Source of the DNA: JBBQXK01 sp038251625
GTDB lineage: Bacteria > Pseudomonadota > Alphaproteobacteria > Rhodobacterales > Rhodobacteraceae
Assembly (NCBI GenBank): GCA_038251625.1
Contig: JBBSBE010000005.1
Span: 12,775-76,774, forward strand
Length of the DNA stretch: 64,000 nucleotides
Direction of reading: 5' to 3'
Part shown: one piece after another, positions 32,209-41,156 of the stretch
Position numbering within the stretch: the stretch's first letter is position 1
Layout of the letters: the number at the start of each line of letters is the position of its first letter
Made by a program: the position numbers and the translations under genes
The notes under the pieces: model-generated
What the model was told of the DNA's origin: nothing
Database searches by the model: none
What the model saw: the letters and a program-made list of their open reading frames with translations, nothing else

Positions 32209-33594
32209 ATGACCCTGACGAACCGCACCCCCTGGGCGATGGACCGCGACCACGCGCTGCATCCCTGGACGCATTTTGAAAGCTTCGCCCGCGAAGGCGC
32301 GCTGGTGATTGACCGGGGGGAGGGGTGTTATCTTTGGGATACCGAAGGGCGGCAGTATCTGGATGCCGTCGGCGGCCTGTGGTGCACCAACATCGGCCTG
32401 GGCCGACGCGAGATGGCACAGGCGATCGCCGCGCAGGTGGAACGGCTGGCCTTTGCCAATACCTTCGTGGATGTGACGAACGATCCCGCCGCGCGTCTTT
32501 CGGCGCGGTTGGCCGAGCTTGCGCCGGGCAACCTGAACCGTGTGCATTTCACCACCGGCGGGTCCACGGCGATCGATAGCGCGGCACGGATGGTTGTGTA
32601 CTACCAGTCCTGCATGGGGCGGCCGGAAAAGACGCATCTGGTGGCGCGGGATTACAGCTATCACGGGTCCACTTACCTGTCGCAATCCATCGGCAAGCGG
32701 CCCGGCGACCGCGTGCCGGAGTTTCGCTACAAGGAAGACGGGATTCACCACCTGTCCTGCCCCAATCCCTATCGCCGCCCTGCGGGGATGACGGAGGCTG
32801 ATTTCTGCGATGCGCTGGTGGCAGAGTTCGAAGCGCTGATCGACAGCGTGGGGGCCGACCGGATCGGCGGCTTCTTCGCCGAGCCCATTCAGGCAAGCGG
32901 CGGGGTGATCGTGCCGCCCGACGGCTATCTGGCCCGGATGTGGGAGGTGTGCCGCCGCCATGATATCCTGTTCGTCGCCGATGAGGTGGTCACGGCCTTT
33001 GGCAGGCTGGGCCACTGGTTCGCGTCCGAGGCGGAATTCGGCGTGATCCCCGATATCATCTGCGTGGCCAAGGGCGTGACTTCTGGCTATCTGCCGCTGG
33101 GTGCGGTGATCTTTTCCAACCGCATCTGGGATGCGATGGCGGCGGATGAAAACCGCTGGTTCACCTCGGGCTATACCTATTCGGGCCATCCGGTGGCATG
33201 CGCCGCCGCGCTGACCAACCTTGATATCATCGCGCGCGAAGATCTGCTGGGCAACGCCACGCGCGTGGGTGCCTATTTCGAGGAACGCCTCGGGGCCTTG
33301 CGCGACCTGCCGATGGTGGGCGATGTGCGGGGCAGAAAGCTTATGCTCTGCGTCGAGAACGTGGCCGACAAGGCGACACGGCGCCTGCTGCCGGACGCGG
33401 TGAACGAAAGCAAGCGCATATCCGACGCATGCGAGGCGATGGGGCTTTTGGTACGCCCCATCGGGCATCTCAACGTGATGTCGCCGCCCCTGATCATCAC
33501 CGAAGCGCAGGTGGACTTTATTGCTGAAACGCTGGAAAAGGCGATCGGTCAGGTGGCCGATGACCTGACCCGCGAAGGGGTGAGATTGAGCTGA
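32209..33594 (+). CDS. Class III pyridoxal-phosphate aminotransferase (omega-type)
   Basis: A 461-residue fold-type I aminotransferase acting on terminal amines or omega-amino acids. The PLP-binding Asp lies in ILFVADEVVTAFGR and the Schiff-base lysine in DIICVAKGVTSGYLPLGAV. The N-terminal WTHFESFAREGALVIDRGEGCYLWD is typical. Its stop overlaps the agmatinase start by one base, so the two act in one pathway: agmatine to putrescine, then transamination of putrescine or a related diamine, or 4-guanidinobutyrate to GABA followed by transamination. The exact substrate is an inference. Confidence 0.88.
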   Translation: MTLTNRTPWAMDRDHALHPWTHFESFAREGALVIDRGEGCYLWDTEGRQYLDAVGGLWCTNIGLGRREMAQAIAAQVERLAFANTFVDVTNDPAARLSARLAELAPGNLNRVHFTTGGSTAIDSAARMVVYYQSCMGRPEKTHLVARDYSYHGSTYLSQSIGKRPGDRVPEFRYKEDGIHHLSCPNPYRRPAGMTEADFCDALVAEFEALIDSVGADRIGGFFAEPIQASGGVIVPPDGYLARMWEVCRRHDILFVADEVVTAFGRLGHWFASEAEFGVIPDIICVAKGVTSGYLPLGAVIFSNRIWDAMAADENRWFTSGYTYSGHPVACAAALTNLDIIAREDLLGNATRVGAYFEERLGALRDLPMVGDVRGRKLMLCVENVADKATRRLLPDAVNESKRISDACEAMGLLVRPIGHLNVMSPPLIITEAQVDFIAETLEKAIGQVADDLTREGVRLS

Positions 33595-34559
33595 TGGCAC
33601 TGGAAGATGCGAAATCGGATGTTGACGGCGCATTCACGCGTCCGGGGCTGAAGGGGCTGTCGTTCGAGAACGCCTTTGGTGGTGCGCCTTCGTTCTTGCG
33701 ACGGCGCTATACCAAGGATCTGACGGGGGTCGAGCTTGCCATCACGGGCGTGCCGTTCGATCAGGCTGTCACGCATCGCAGCGGCGCGCGCTTTGGACCC
33801 CGTGCCATCCGGGAGGCATCGAGCCTGATGCCGGGCGATCCTCCCTTTGGTTGGCCCATGAACCCGCTGGCCGACATGGCGATCGCCGATGTGGGCGACG
33901 TGGCCTTCGACTATGCCAAGGTTGCGGCGTTTCCGGCAACGCTTGAGGCGCATATCGCGGGCATCCTGGACGCGGGCGCGGGCACGGTGACGCTGGGCGG
34001 CGATCATTCGATCACGCTGCCGATCCTGCGCGCCTATGCAAAGGTCTTCGGACCGCTCGCCGTGATCCACATCGACGCGCATTCTGACCTTTGGCCCGAC
34101 GACGATCCCGACCGCATCGATCACGGCACCTTTCTTTACAAGGCTGTGAAAGAGGGCCTGATCGCTCCCGACCGGTCGGTGCAGATCGGGATTCGCACAG
34201 TGACCGAGGATTACCTTGGCGTCCACGTGATCGATGCGCCGCTGGTGCATCAGGCGGGCGTGGCGGCGGCGGTGGAAAAGGCGCGGGGGATCGTCGGCGA
34301 TGCACCCTGCTACATCACCTTTGACATCGACGCGCTGGACCCGGCTTTTGCGCCCGGTACGGGCACGCCGGTCTGGGGTGGTCTTGCTTCCTGGCAGGCG
34401 GCGGCGCTTTTGCGCGGGCTTGCGGGTGTCCGGATGGTCGGCGGAGATGTGGTCGAGGTTTCGCCGCCCTATGATACGACCGGCGCCACCGCCATTGCGG
34501 GCGCGCATGTGGCCTACGACCTGATCTGCCTTTACCACTGGGCGAGGACGAGAACATGA
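33594..34559 (+). CDS. Agmatinase / guanidinobutyrase-type ureohydrolase
   Basis: A 321-residue arginase-fold enzyme releasing urea from a guanidino compound. Manganese ligands are visible in LGGDHSITLP, VIHIDAHSDLWPD and ITFDIDALDPAFAPGTGTP. The loop regions do not let me decide between agmatine and guanidinobutyrate. It is coupled to an omega-aminotransferase upstream (TGATG) and overlaps the DUF1499 gene downstream by 4 bases (ATGA). Confidence 0.88.
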   Translation: MALEDAKSDVDGAFTRPGLKGLSFENAFGGAPSFLRRRYTKDLTGVELAITGVPFDQAVTHRSGARFGPRAIREASSLMPGDPPFGWPMNPLADMAIADVGDVAFDYAKVAAFPATLEAHIAGILDAGAGTVTLGGDHSITLPILRAYAKVFGPLAVIHIDAHSDLWPDDDPDRIDHGTFLYKAVKEGLIAPDRSVQIGIRTVTEDYLGVHVIDAPLVHQAGVAAAVEKARGIVGDAPCYITFDIDALDPAFAPGTGTPVWGGLASWQAAALLRGLAGVRMVGGDVVEVSPPYDTTGATAIAGAHVAYDLICLYHWARTRT

Positions 34560-34996
34560 TACGCTTCGCGCTGATCGCGGTTTTCGTGCTGATTTGTGTA
34601 GGCGCGTGGGTGCGTCTGGCGCCCAGCAATCCCGCTGACTGGCATGAAGATCCGGTGACGAATGCCACCCCCGATTGCAACGTGATCCCCGGCACGGGCG
34701 AGGCGCGCGCGGCCTGTCTTTTGCCGGGTACACCGGCGGAAGTTCTGGCACGGCTTGATGCCGTGGCGCTTGCCACACCGCGCACGATCCGCCTTGCGGG
34801 CAGCGCTGACACGGGGCGGATCACCTGGATCACCCGCTCGCGCCTGTGGGGGTTTCCTGATTACACGACCGCGGCCGCCTCTGCCGCGCCGGAGGGGGCA
34901 CGGCTTGATATCCACGCCCGGCTGCGGTTCGGCACGGATGATACCGGCGTCAATGCCGCCCGCCTGACCGATTGGCTGGCGCGACTGGCGCCCTGA
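34556..34996 (+). CDS. DUF1499 protein with N-terminal membrane segment
   Basis: A 146-residue protein with one N-terminal hydrophobic helix (FALIAVFVLICVGAWVRL) and a small periplasmic domain. ITWITRSRLWGFPDYTTAAAS and LDIHARLRFGTDDTGVNAARLTDWL are the DUF1499 signatures. It is translationally coupled to the ureohydrolase. Function unknown; the link to amine catabolism is only positional. Confidence 0.82.
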   Translation: MIRFALIAVFVLICVGAWVRLAPSNPADWHEDPVTNATPDCNVIPGTGEARAACLLPGTPAEVLARLDAVALATPRTIRLAGSADTGRITWITRSRLWGFPDYTTAAASAAPEGARLDIHARLRFGTDDTGVNAARLTDWLARLAP

Positions 34997-35105
34997 AAAG
35001 GCGCCAATGGCAACGTAGCCGCCATTTTCTACGGAACCCTGACTTTGCAAACGCAGGCGCCAGCCCCTTGACCCGCCACGCCGCCCGCGCGAAGAGGCCT
35101 GCACC

Positions 35106-36161
35106 ATGGTTCCGCTCGACAGGCTTGCCCAGATCACCCGCCGCTTCGAATTTCTCGAGGCCCGTCTTGCCGACGGGGCGAGTTCGGGCGAGATCGCGGC
35201 CCTGTCGCGGGAATACAGCGATCTGAAGCCCGTGGCGGAAGAGATTGCGGCCTATCTGCGCGCGCTTGACGCCATTGCCGAGGCAGAGGTGCTGCGTGCA
35301 GACCCCGAGATGCGTGGCCTGGCCGAGGAAGAGCTGCCCGTCTTGCGCGATGCGCGGGAGGCGATGGAGGAACGGCTGCGCCTTGCTCTTTTGCCAAAGG
35401 ATGCCGCCGATGCCCGTGCCGCGATCCTGGAGATCCGGCCCGGCACCGGTGGGGATGAGGCCAGCCTTTTCGCCGCCGATCTGGCCCGCATGTACCAGCG
35501 CCATGCCGAGGCGCAAGGCTGGCGGTGGGAGGTCATCGACCAGCAATGGTCGGATCTTGGGGGCCTGAAGGAATTCACCGCGCATGTGCAGGGCGAGGGC
35601 GTCTTTGCGCGGCTGAAGTTCGAAAGCGGCGTCCACCGCGTGCAGCGGGTCCCCGAGACCGAGGCGCAGGGGCGCATCCACACCTCTGCCGCGACGGTGG
35701 CCGTGCTGCCCGAGGCCGAAGAGGTAGAGATCGACATTCCCGCAACGGATATCCGTATCGATACGATGCGTGCATCGGGGGCCGGAGGGCAGCACGTGAA
35801 CACTACGGATTCTGCGGTGCGGATCACGCATATTCCAACGGGTATCGTGGTTACCAGTTCGGAAAAGAGCCAGCATCAGAACCGTGCTGTCGCCATGGCG
35901 GTGCTGCGTGCCCGGCTTTATGAGGCCGAGCGGGACCGCATCGACAGCGCCCGCGCCGCCGACCGGCGGGGGCAGGTGGGATCGGGCGACCGCAGCGAGC
36001 GGATCCGCACTTATAATTTCCCGCAGGGCAGGGTGACGGATCACCGCATCAACCTGACGCTTTATGCGCTGCCGCAGGTTATGGGTGGCGACCTCGCGCC
36101 ACTGATCGAGGCGCTGGTGGCCGACGATCAGGCAAAGAAGCTGGCCGAGGCGGGGTTGTGA
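35106..36161 (+). CDS. prfA: Peptide chain release factor 1
   Basis: A 351-residue class I release factor for UAA/UAG. The GGQ motif is in ASGAGGQHVNTTDSAVRITH, and the codon-reading PxT motif is PET in VHRVQRVPETEAQGRIHTSA, a variant of the PAT in E. coli. The N-terminal helical domain (MVPLDRLAQITRRFEFLEARL) and the end DHRINLTLYALPQVM are standard. It overlaps prmC by 4 bases, the enzyme that methylates its GGQ glutamine, the usual pairing. Confidence 0.96.
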   Translation: MVPLDRLAQITRRFEFLEARLADGASSGEIAALSREYSDLKPVAEEIAAYLRALDAIAEAEVLRADPEMRGLAEEELPVLRDAREAMEERLRLALLPKDAADARAAILEIRPGTGGDEASLFAADLARMYQRHAEAQGWRWEVIDQQWSDLGGLKEFTAHVQGEGVFARLKFESGVHRVQRVPETEAQGRIHTSAATVAVLPEAEEVEIDIPATDIRIDTMRASGAGGQHVNTTDSAVRITHIPTGIVVTSSEKSQHQNRAVAMAVLRARLYEAERDRIDSARAADRRGQVGSGDRSERIRTYNFPQGRVTDHRINLTLYALPQVMGGDLAPLIEALVADDQAKKLAEAGL

Positions 36162-36988
36162 CGGGGGCCGAAGCGCTGGCCCGTGCGCGCGCGGCTTTGG
36201 CGGCGGCGGACGTACCGGACCCTGCGCGCGATGCCCGGGCGCTTTTGGCCCACGCTTTGAGGGGGGCAGAGGATGGGCTGATCCTTGCCCTGCCAGAGCC
36301 GATGTCGGCAGAGGCAGAGGCCCGGCTTGACGCAGCCGTGGCGGCGCGCGTGCGCCGCCAGCCGGTGGCGCAGATCACCGGGCGGCGGTTGTTCTGGGGG
36401 CGGGCCTTCCGGGTGACGCCCGATGTGCTCGACCCGCGGCCCGAAACGGAAACCCTGATCGCCGAAGCGTTGGCCGTTCCCTTTGACCGCGTGCTGGACC
36501 TTGGGACTGGGTCGGGGGCGATCCTTGCCACACTTCTGGCCGAGCGGACGGGTGCGACCGGCCTTGGCACCGATCTGTCTGACGCCGCTCTGGCAGTGGC
36601 GCGGGAAAATGCGCAGGCGCTGGGGGTGGCGGCACGTGCGGACTTTGGACTGCATGACTGGTTTGCAGGCGTCACGGGGCTGTTTGACCTGATCGTGTCA
36701 AACCCGCCCTATATCGCGGCCGACGAGATGGCGACCCTCGCCCCCGAGGTACGCGAGTGGGAGCCGCAGCTGGCGTTGACGCCGGGCGGCGACGGGCTTG
36801 CCGCCTACCGTGCGATTGCGGCCGGTGCGGGTGCGCATCTGGCCCCCGGCGGGCGCGTACTGGTGGAGATCGGGGCATCACAAGGGCGGGCCGTTGCCGA
36901 TCTCTTTGCCGCCAACGGATTCGCCAGCGTCCGGGTGAGTCCTGATCTGGATGGCCGTGACCGGGTGGTAGGGGCCATGCGCGCATGA
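36158..36988 (+). CDS. prmC: Release factor glutamine methyltransferase PrmC
   Basis: A 276-residue SAM-dependent methyltransferase acting on the GGQ glutamine of RF1/RF2. The SAM loop is VLDLGTGSGAIL and the catalytic NPPY is in LIVSNPPYIAADEMA. The N-terminal helical domain (ALARARAALAAADVPDPARDARALL) contacts the release factor. The start is GTG at 36158, fixed by the GTGA overlap with prfA. Confidence 0.95.
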   Translation: MTGAEALARARAALAAADVPDPARDARALLAHALRGAEDGLILALPEPMSAEAEARLDAAVAARVRRQPVAQITGRRLFWGRAFRVTPDVLDPRPETETLIAEALAVPFDRVLDLGTGSGAILATLLAERTGATGLGTDLSDAALAVARENAQALGVAARADFGLHDWFAGVTGLFDLIVSNPPYIAADEMATLAPEVREWEPQLALTPGGDGLAAYRAIAAGAGAHLAPGGRVLVEIGASQGRAVADLFAANGFASVRVSPDLDGRDRVVGAMRA

Positions 36989-37215
36989 AATCGGGGGATA
37001 GACGGCGCCTTGACCCGCTTTTTTCCCACAAAGCCCTTGTTTCTGCCGCGAATGCGTGATTATTCGGGGTCAGCGTCAGGCGCTCGCCCCCATTTTCCAC
37101 GGGGGTTGCGATGCCCCGCTGTATGCCAAACCTGCCTGAACTGTCCCGCGACGCGCAGATGCGATTGAAGCGGCAGGCGTTCGGCGAAACCAGCCCATCT
37201 GGACCATAGGACAAG

Positions 37216-38043
37216 ATGAGATCTTCAAAGTCCCGCTCGCGCTCCAAGGCGAACCGCCCGCGCACCCTTGGTAACATTATCAACCGCGTCTTCGACAGCT
37301 CTGGCCCAGAGGGCAAGGTGCGTGGCACGCCGCAGCAGATCATCGAAAAATATCAGATCCTTGCGCGTGATGCGCAACTGTCGAACGACCGCGTGGCGGC
37401 CGAGAACTTCATGCAGCACGCCGAGCATTACACCCGCATGCTGAGCGAGGCGATGCGCGAGATGGCGGCCGAGCAGGAAGCGCGGCAGCAGCAGCCCGGC
37501 CCGTACAATCAGGGGCAGGGTAACCAGGGTCAGAACAATCAGAACCACAACAACCAGGGCCAGAACAATCCGGGTCAGAACAATCAGGGCGGCGGGCGCC
37601 GCGATGATCGCGATGGCAGCTGGAACGGCAATGGCAACGGTGGAAACGGAAACGGCGGCAGCAATGGCGGCGATCGGCGCGAGAACCGTGGCGACTATCG
37701 CCCCGATTACCGCAATGACCAGCGTGGCGACCAGCCACGGTCTGACCAGCGGCCGCCGCGTGGCGAAGACGGCCCGCGCCCCGGCGTCGATGTGATCGAC
37801 CTTGGCGGCGATGATGCAGGGCTGGTCGAGACGCCCGAAGCCCGTGCACCCCGGCGTGACGACCGCCCGGCCGAGCCAGAGGCCCCGGCTGTTGCCTCCG
37901 CCGCACCGGAAGCCGAGGCTCCGGCCGAAACGCGGGCGCCGCGCCGCCCGCGCGGACCGCGCAAGCCACGTGCCGAGAAGGCGGGCGATGCGGGCGGAGA
38001 CGACAAGGATACCGGCAGCGGACCACGCGAAGCCGCCGAGTAA
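37216..38043 (+). CDS. DUF4167 protein with Asn/Gln/Gly-rich repeats
   Basis: A 275-residue alphaproteobacterial protein. Residues 1-75 are the conserved basic DUF4167 domain (ANRPRTLGNIINRVFDSSGPEGKVRGTPQQIIEKYQ, split here by function). Residues 95-160 are low-complexity Q/G/N runs and the C-terminal 100 residues are Arg/Pro/Glu-rich (ETRAPRRPRGPRKPRAEK), all probably disordered. Such architecture suggests RNA binding or condensate formation, but the family has no established function. The gene stands alone between prmC and the converging rsmA. Confidence 0.85.
   Translation: MRSSKSRSRSKANRPRTLGNIINRVFDSSGPEGKVRGTPQQIIEKYQILARDAQLSNDRVAAENFMQHAEHYTRMLSEAMREMAAEQEARQQQPGPYNQGQGNQGQNNQNHNNQGQNNPGQNNQGGGRRDDRDGSWNGNGNGGNGNGGSNGGDRRENRGDYRPDYRNDQRGDQPRSDQRPPRGEDGPRPGVDVIDLGGDDAGLVETPEARAPRRDDRPAEPEAPAVASAAPEAEAPAETRAPRRPRGPRKPRAEKAGDAGGDDKDTGSGPREAAE
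37525..37584 (+). repeat. 15-bp in-frame repeats coding QGQNN in DUF4167
   Basis: Three near-identical 15-bp units at 37525-37539, 37555-37569 and 37570-37584 encode QGQNN, QGQNN and PGQNN. Two are tandem. Length variation between strains would be expected. Confidence 0.8.
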
Positions 38044-38058
38044 GGGCGGCCCCGGCGA

Positions 38059-38895
38059 TCAGTCGAGGCCGCGTGCCAAGGCGCAGAAGGCTTCCAAGCC
38101 AATCTCTTCCGCCCGCGCCGTTGGCGGAATACCCGCCGCGACCAGGCGATCCTCGATATCGGGGCCAAGCCCGCGCAGGCTTGACCGCAGCATCTTGCGC
38201 CGTTGGTTGAAGGCCATCGCTGTGACCCGCGCCAGTGCGGCCGGATCGGCGGGATAGCGCGGGGCCGGCAGGGCGGTAAGATGCACCACCGCCGAATGCA
38301 CCTTGGGGGCGGGGATGAATGCTTCGGGTGGCAGCGACATCACGATGCGCGCATCGGCCCGCCATTGCGCCAGCAGGGCCAGGCGACCATAGGCCTTTGC
38401 CCCCGGTTTCGCCACGATGCGCTCGGCCACTTCCTTTTGAAACATCAGCGTCAGGCTTTGCCAGAATGGCGGCCAAACAGGCGGGGTCAGCCAGCGCACC
38501 AGTAGTTCGGTGCCGACGTTGTAGGGCAGGTTCGCCACCACCTTGACAGGCGGCGTCAGCGTGGCGGCGGGATTGAGCGCCAGCGCGTCCCCCTCGACCA
38601 CCGTCAGGCGGCCGGGATAGGCGGCGGCGATCTGCTGTAGCGCGGGCAGACAGCGCGCGTCCTTTTCGACCGCAAGGACATGGCGCGCGCCTTCGGCCAG
38701 AAGGCCACGCGTCAGGCCACCGGGGCCGGGGCCGATTTCGAGCACGTCCGCGCCCGTCAGATCGCCTGCCATGCGGGCGATCTTGGCGGTCAGGTTCAGA
38801 TCCAGAAGGAAGTTCTGCCCAAGGCTTTTGCGTGCCGCAAGGTCGTGCGCGGCGATCACGTCGCGCAAGGGCGGCAGACCGTCGATGGTGGCCAT
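38059..38895 (-). CDS. rsmA: 16S rRNA dimethyladenosine transferase RsmA (KsgA)
   Basis: A 278-residue enzyme dimethylating the two adenosines of the 16S 3' terminal loop. The N-terminus KSLGQNFLLDLNLTAKIA and the SAM motif VLEIGPGPGGLTRGLL are diagnostic, and VVANLPYNVGTELLVRWL holds the NLPY catalytic motif. It is the last gene of the lptF-lptG-lptD-surA-pdxA-rsmA operon, 5 bp after pdxA. Confidence 0.95.
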   Translation of the reverse strand: MATIDGLPPLRDVIAAHDLAARKSLGQNFLLDLNLTAKIARMAGDLTGADVLEIGPGPGGLTRGLLAEGARHVLAVEKDARCLPALQQIAAAYPGRLTVVEGDALALNPAATLTPPVKVVANLPYNVGTELLVRWLTPPVWPPFWQSLTLMFQKEVAERIVAKPGAKAYGRLALLAQWRADARIVMSLPPEAFIPAPKVHSAVVHLTALPAPRYPADPAALARVTAMAFNQRRKMLRSSLRGLGPDIEDRLVAAGIPPTARAEEIGLEAFCALARGLD

Positions 38896-38900
38896 CCCCC

Positions 38901-39881
38901 TCAGCCCCCGCGCGCGGCCACCATGGCCACGGCCATGCGCAGCGCCGCGAGTGTGCTGGTGGGATCGGCGCGACCCTGACCGGCGATATCAAGCGCGGTG
39001 CCGTGGTCGGGCGATGTGCGCACGAAGGGCAGCCCCAGGGTGACGTTCACGCCGCCCGCAAAGTCGATGGTCTTGATCGGGATCAGGGCCTGATCGTGAT
39101 ACATGCAGATCGCGGCGTCGTAGCGCGCGCGCGCGGCGGGGTGGAACATCGTATCGGCGGACATGGGGCCGCTGATGGCCATCCCTTCTGCAACCAGCCG
39201 CGAAAGGACGGGTGCGATCAGCGCACGTTCCTCCAGCCCGATGGCGCCGTCCTCGCCCGCATGCGGGTTCAGCCCAGCAACGGCAAGGCGCGGGGCGGCG
39301 ATGCCGAAGTCACGGACAAGGGCCGCGTGGGTGACGCGGATGGTGCTTTCCAGAAGGGATGGGGTGAGGCGGGAGGGCACCTCGGACAGGGAGATGTGGA
39401 TCGTTACGGGCACGACCCGCAAACTGTCACACGCCAGCATCATCGCGACATCTGCGCCGCCTGCGCGGGCTGCAAGGTATTCGGTGTGGCCGGGAAAGCC
39501 GAAACCCGCGCCCGAGTGCAGCACCGCCTTCTGGATCGGCAGGGTACAAAGCGCAGAAGCCGTGCCTGACTGCACGGCATCGACTGCGCGCGAAAGGGCG
39601 GCCACAACGCCCGGCGCGAGCGCCGGATCCGGGCTGCCGGGGCGCGGGGCGGGGCCGATATCAAGCGGCCAGACCGGCAGCTTTTCCGGCGCAACGGACA
39701 GGGCACCTTCGGGCGCCGTAACCTCTGTCACACCCGTGCCCGGGGGCAAGTGGCGGGGATCACCGATCCACACGAAGGGAAGCGCAGACCCCAAAGCTGC
39801 CCGCGCAAGAACGGCCAGTTCCGGGCCGATGCCCGCAGGTTCGCCGCAACTGACGGCGACGGGGCGCAGGGGCAGGGTCAT
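38901..39881 (-). CDS. pdxA: 4-hydroxythreonine-4-phosphate dehydrogenase
   Basis: A 326-residue NAD-dependent enzyme of pyridoxal phosphate synthesis. Signatures include VSCGEPAGIGPELAV at the start, GFPGHTEYLA with the metal histidine, NPHAGEDGAIGLEE, and YHDQALIPIKTIDFAGGVNVTLGLP. It lies 3 bp after surA and 5 bp before rsmA, the same order as in E. coli. Confidence 0.95.
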   Translation of the reverse strand: MTLPLRPVAVSCGEPAGIGPELAVLARAALGSALPFVWIGDPRHLPPGTGVTEVTAPEGALSVAPEKLPVWPLDIGPAPRPGSPDPALAPGVVAALSRAVDAVQSGTASALCTLPIQKAVLHSGAGFGFPGHTEYLAARAGGADVAMMLACDSLRVVPVTIHISLSEVPSRLTPSLLESTIRVTHAALVRDFGIAAPRLAVAGLNPHAGEDGAIGLEERALIAPVLSRLVAEGMAISGPMSADTMFHPAARARYDAAICMYHDQALIPIKTIDFAGGVNVTLGLPFVRTSPDHGTALDIAGQGRADPTSTLAALRMAVAMVAARGG

Positions 39882-39884
39882 GGA

Positions 39885-41093
39885 TCAGGGTTCGCGGATG
39901 ATCGCGGCCTGGCGCAGTTGATCAAGGTAGATATCGGCAAGCGCGGCCAGTCGCTGGTTCAAAAGCTGGTTTGCCACCGCTTCGCGGTCGGGTGGCGCCG
40001 TGGTGGTTGGATTGCGGCTGCAAAGCATCAACACCATCGCCGCCCCGGCACGACTGACCAGCACCGTCTCGCCGACGTCGAGGCGGTTGATCTCGGCAGC
40101 AAGGTCGGCGGGCAACTGCCCCTCAAGCCGTTTTTCGATTACAAGCGCATCCTCGGGCATGCCACGCGCGACTGTGTTGAGATCGGCGCAACTGTCCACC
40201 GCGGCAGAAACACGTGCCGCTTCGGTTGCAGGGTCGCGGTTCGACGGGATGAGGTAGCGGGCATATTCAACCGTCGTCGTTGACAGGGGGGACGACGGCG
40301 CCGGTTCGGTTCCGCGCAGGTAATAGAGCACCAGGGTGCCCTTTACCGGAATAGGCTCTGACACCTGACCCGGCGGCAGGCGGCGGACAACCTCGATCAC
40401 CTCTTTTGGCAGGTTGGTCAACTCGACGGGGTCAAGTTGCCCCCCGCGCGCGGCGCTTTCAGCGCTGGAAAACTGCCGGGCGGCTGCGCCGAACGCAGCC
40501 TCGGTCTTGGCGTCACGGCGGATCGTGTTGGCGGTGGCCCGTGCGCCCGCCTCTTGTGCGCCGACGGCGGGCAACACGATTTCCGACAGAAGAACCTTGC
40601 CCTGCACGGACCCTGCGCCCACGGCGATGGCACGATCCACGTCAATCTCTGTAATCGAGGTGCGGGGAGCGAACCTGTCCCGCACCACAAAACGCCACAA
40701 AAGACCCGACGCCACGAAATCGCGGAAGGTCGCCTCGTCCACGCCGCCCTGCGACAGCGCCTGCACGAACTGATCACCCGAAAGGTTGGCACGAGAGGCG
40801 AATTCCTCCATCCCCGCGCTGACCTGTTCTGGCGATACGGTGATGCCCGCAGCCTTGGCTGCGTCTTCACGCAACCTGTCGTCAATCAGACCATTCAGCG
40901 CGGCCTCTGCCACGCCTTCCGTGCGGCCGCCCTGAAACAGGGTCAGCATGCGCGAGCGCTGCTCGAATTCGTAGTTGCTGACAGCGCGGCTGTTGACGAT
41001 CACCTTTGGCGCGAACAGCCCCTGCGCATGGCCGGAGAGCGGCGCGGTGAGGACGGCCAGAAGGGAAGCGAGGGCAAGGCATGATCGGATCAT
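39885..41093 (-). CDS. surA: Periplasmic peptidyl-prolyl isomerase / chaperone SurA
   Basis: A 402-residue periplasmic chaperone for outer-membrane proteins. ATG at 41093 starts a Sec signal peptide (MIRSCLALASLLAVLTAPLSGHAQ). The N-terminal chaperone domain contains VNSRAVSNYEFEQRSRML and ALNGLIDDRLREDAAKAAGI. One parvulin domain is visible around residues 165-280 (EIVLPAVGAQ...FSSAESAARGGQLDPVELTNLP). LptD is a known SurA client and is encoded just upstream. Confidence 0.9.
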   Translation of the reverse strand: MIRSCLALASLLAVLTAPLSGHAQGLFAPKVIVNSRAVSNYEFEQRSRMLTLFQGGRTEGVAEAALNGLIDDRLREDAAKAAGITVSPEQVSAGMEEFASRANLSGDQFVQALSQGGVDEATFRDFVASGLLWRFVVRDRFAPRTSITEIDVDRAIAVGAGSVQGKVLLSEIVLPAVGAQEAGARATANTIRRDAKTEAAFGAAARQFSSAESAARGGQLDPVELTNLPKEVIEVVRRLPPGQVSEPIPVKGTLVLYYLRGTEPAPSSPLSTTTVEYARYLIPSNRDPATEAARVSAAVDSCADLNTVARGMPEDALVIEKRLEGQLPADLAAEINRLDVGETVLVSRAGAAMVLMLCSRNPTTTAPPDREAVANQLLNQRLAALADIYLDQLRQAAIIREP

Positions 41094-41156
41094 AGGCAAA
41101 TCTCTGGGTCTTTCAGGTTTGCGGGATGCAGGTTGGCCGCGGGACATCGGCGCGGG

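Noticed and set aside
31726..33633. Long leftward open frame antisense to the aminotransferase
   Set aside because: Only its last 130 codons (from 32118) look like a protein; the rest is a shadow of the aminotransferase gene.
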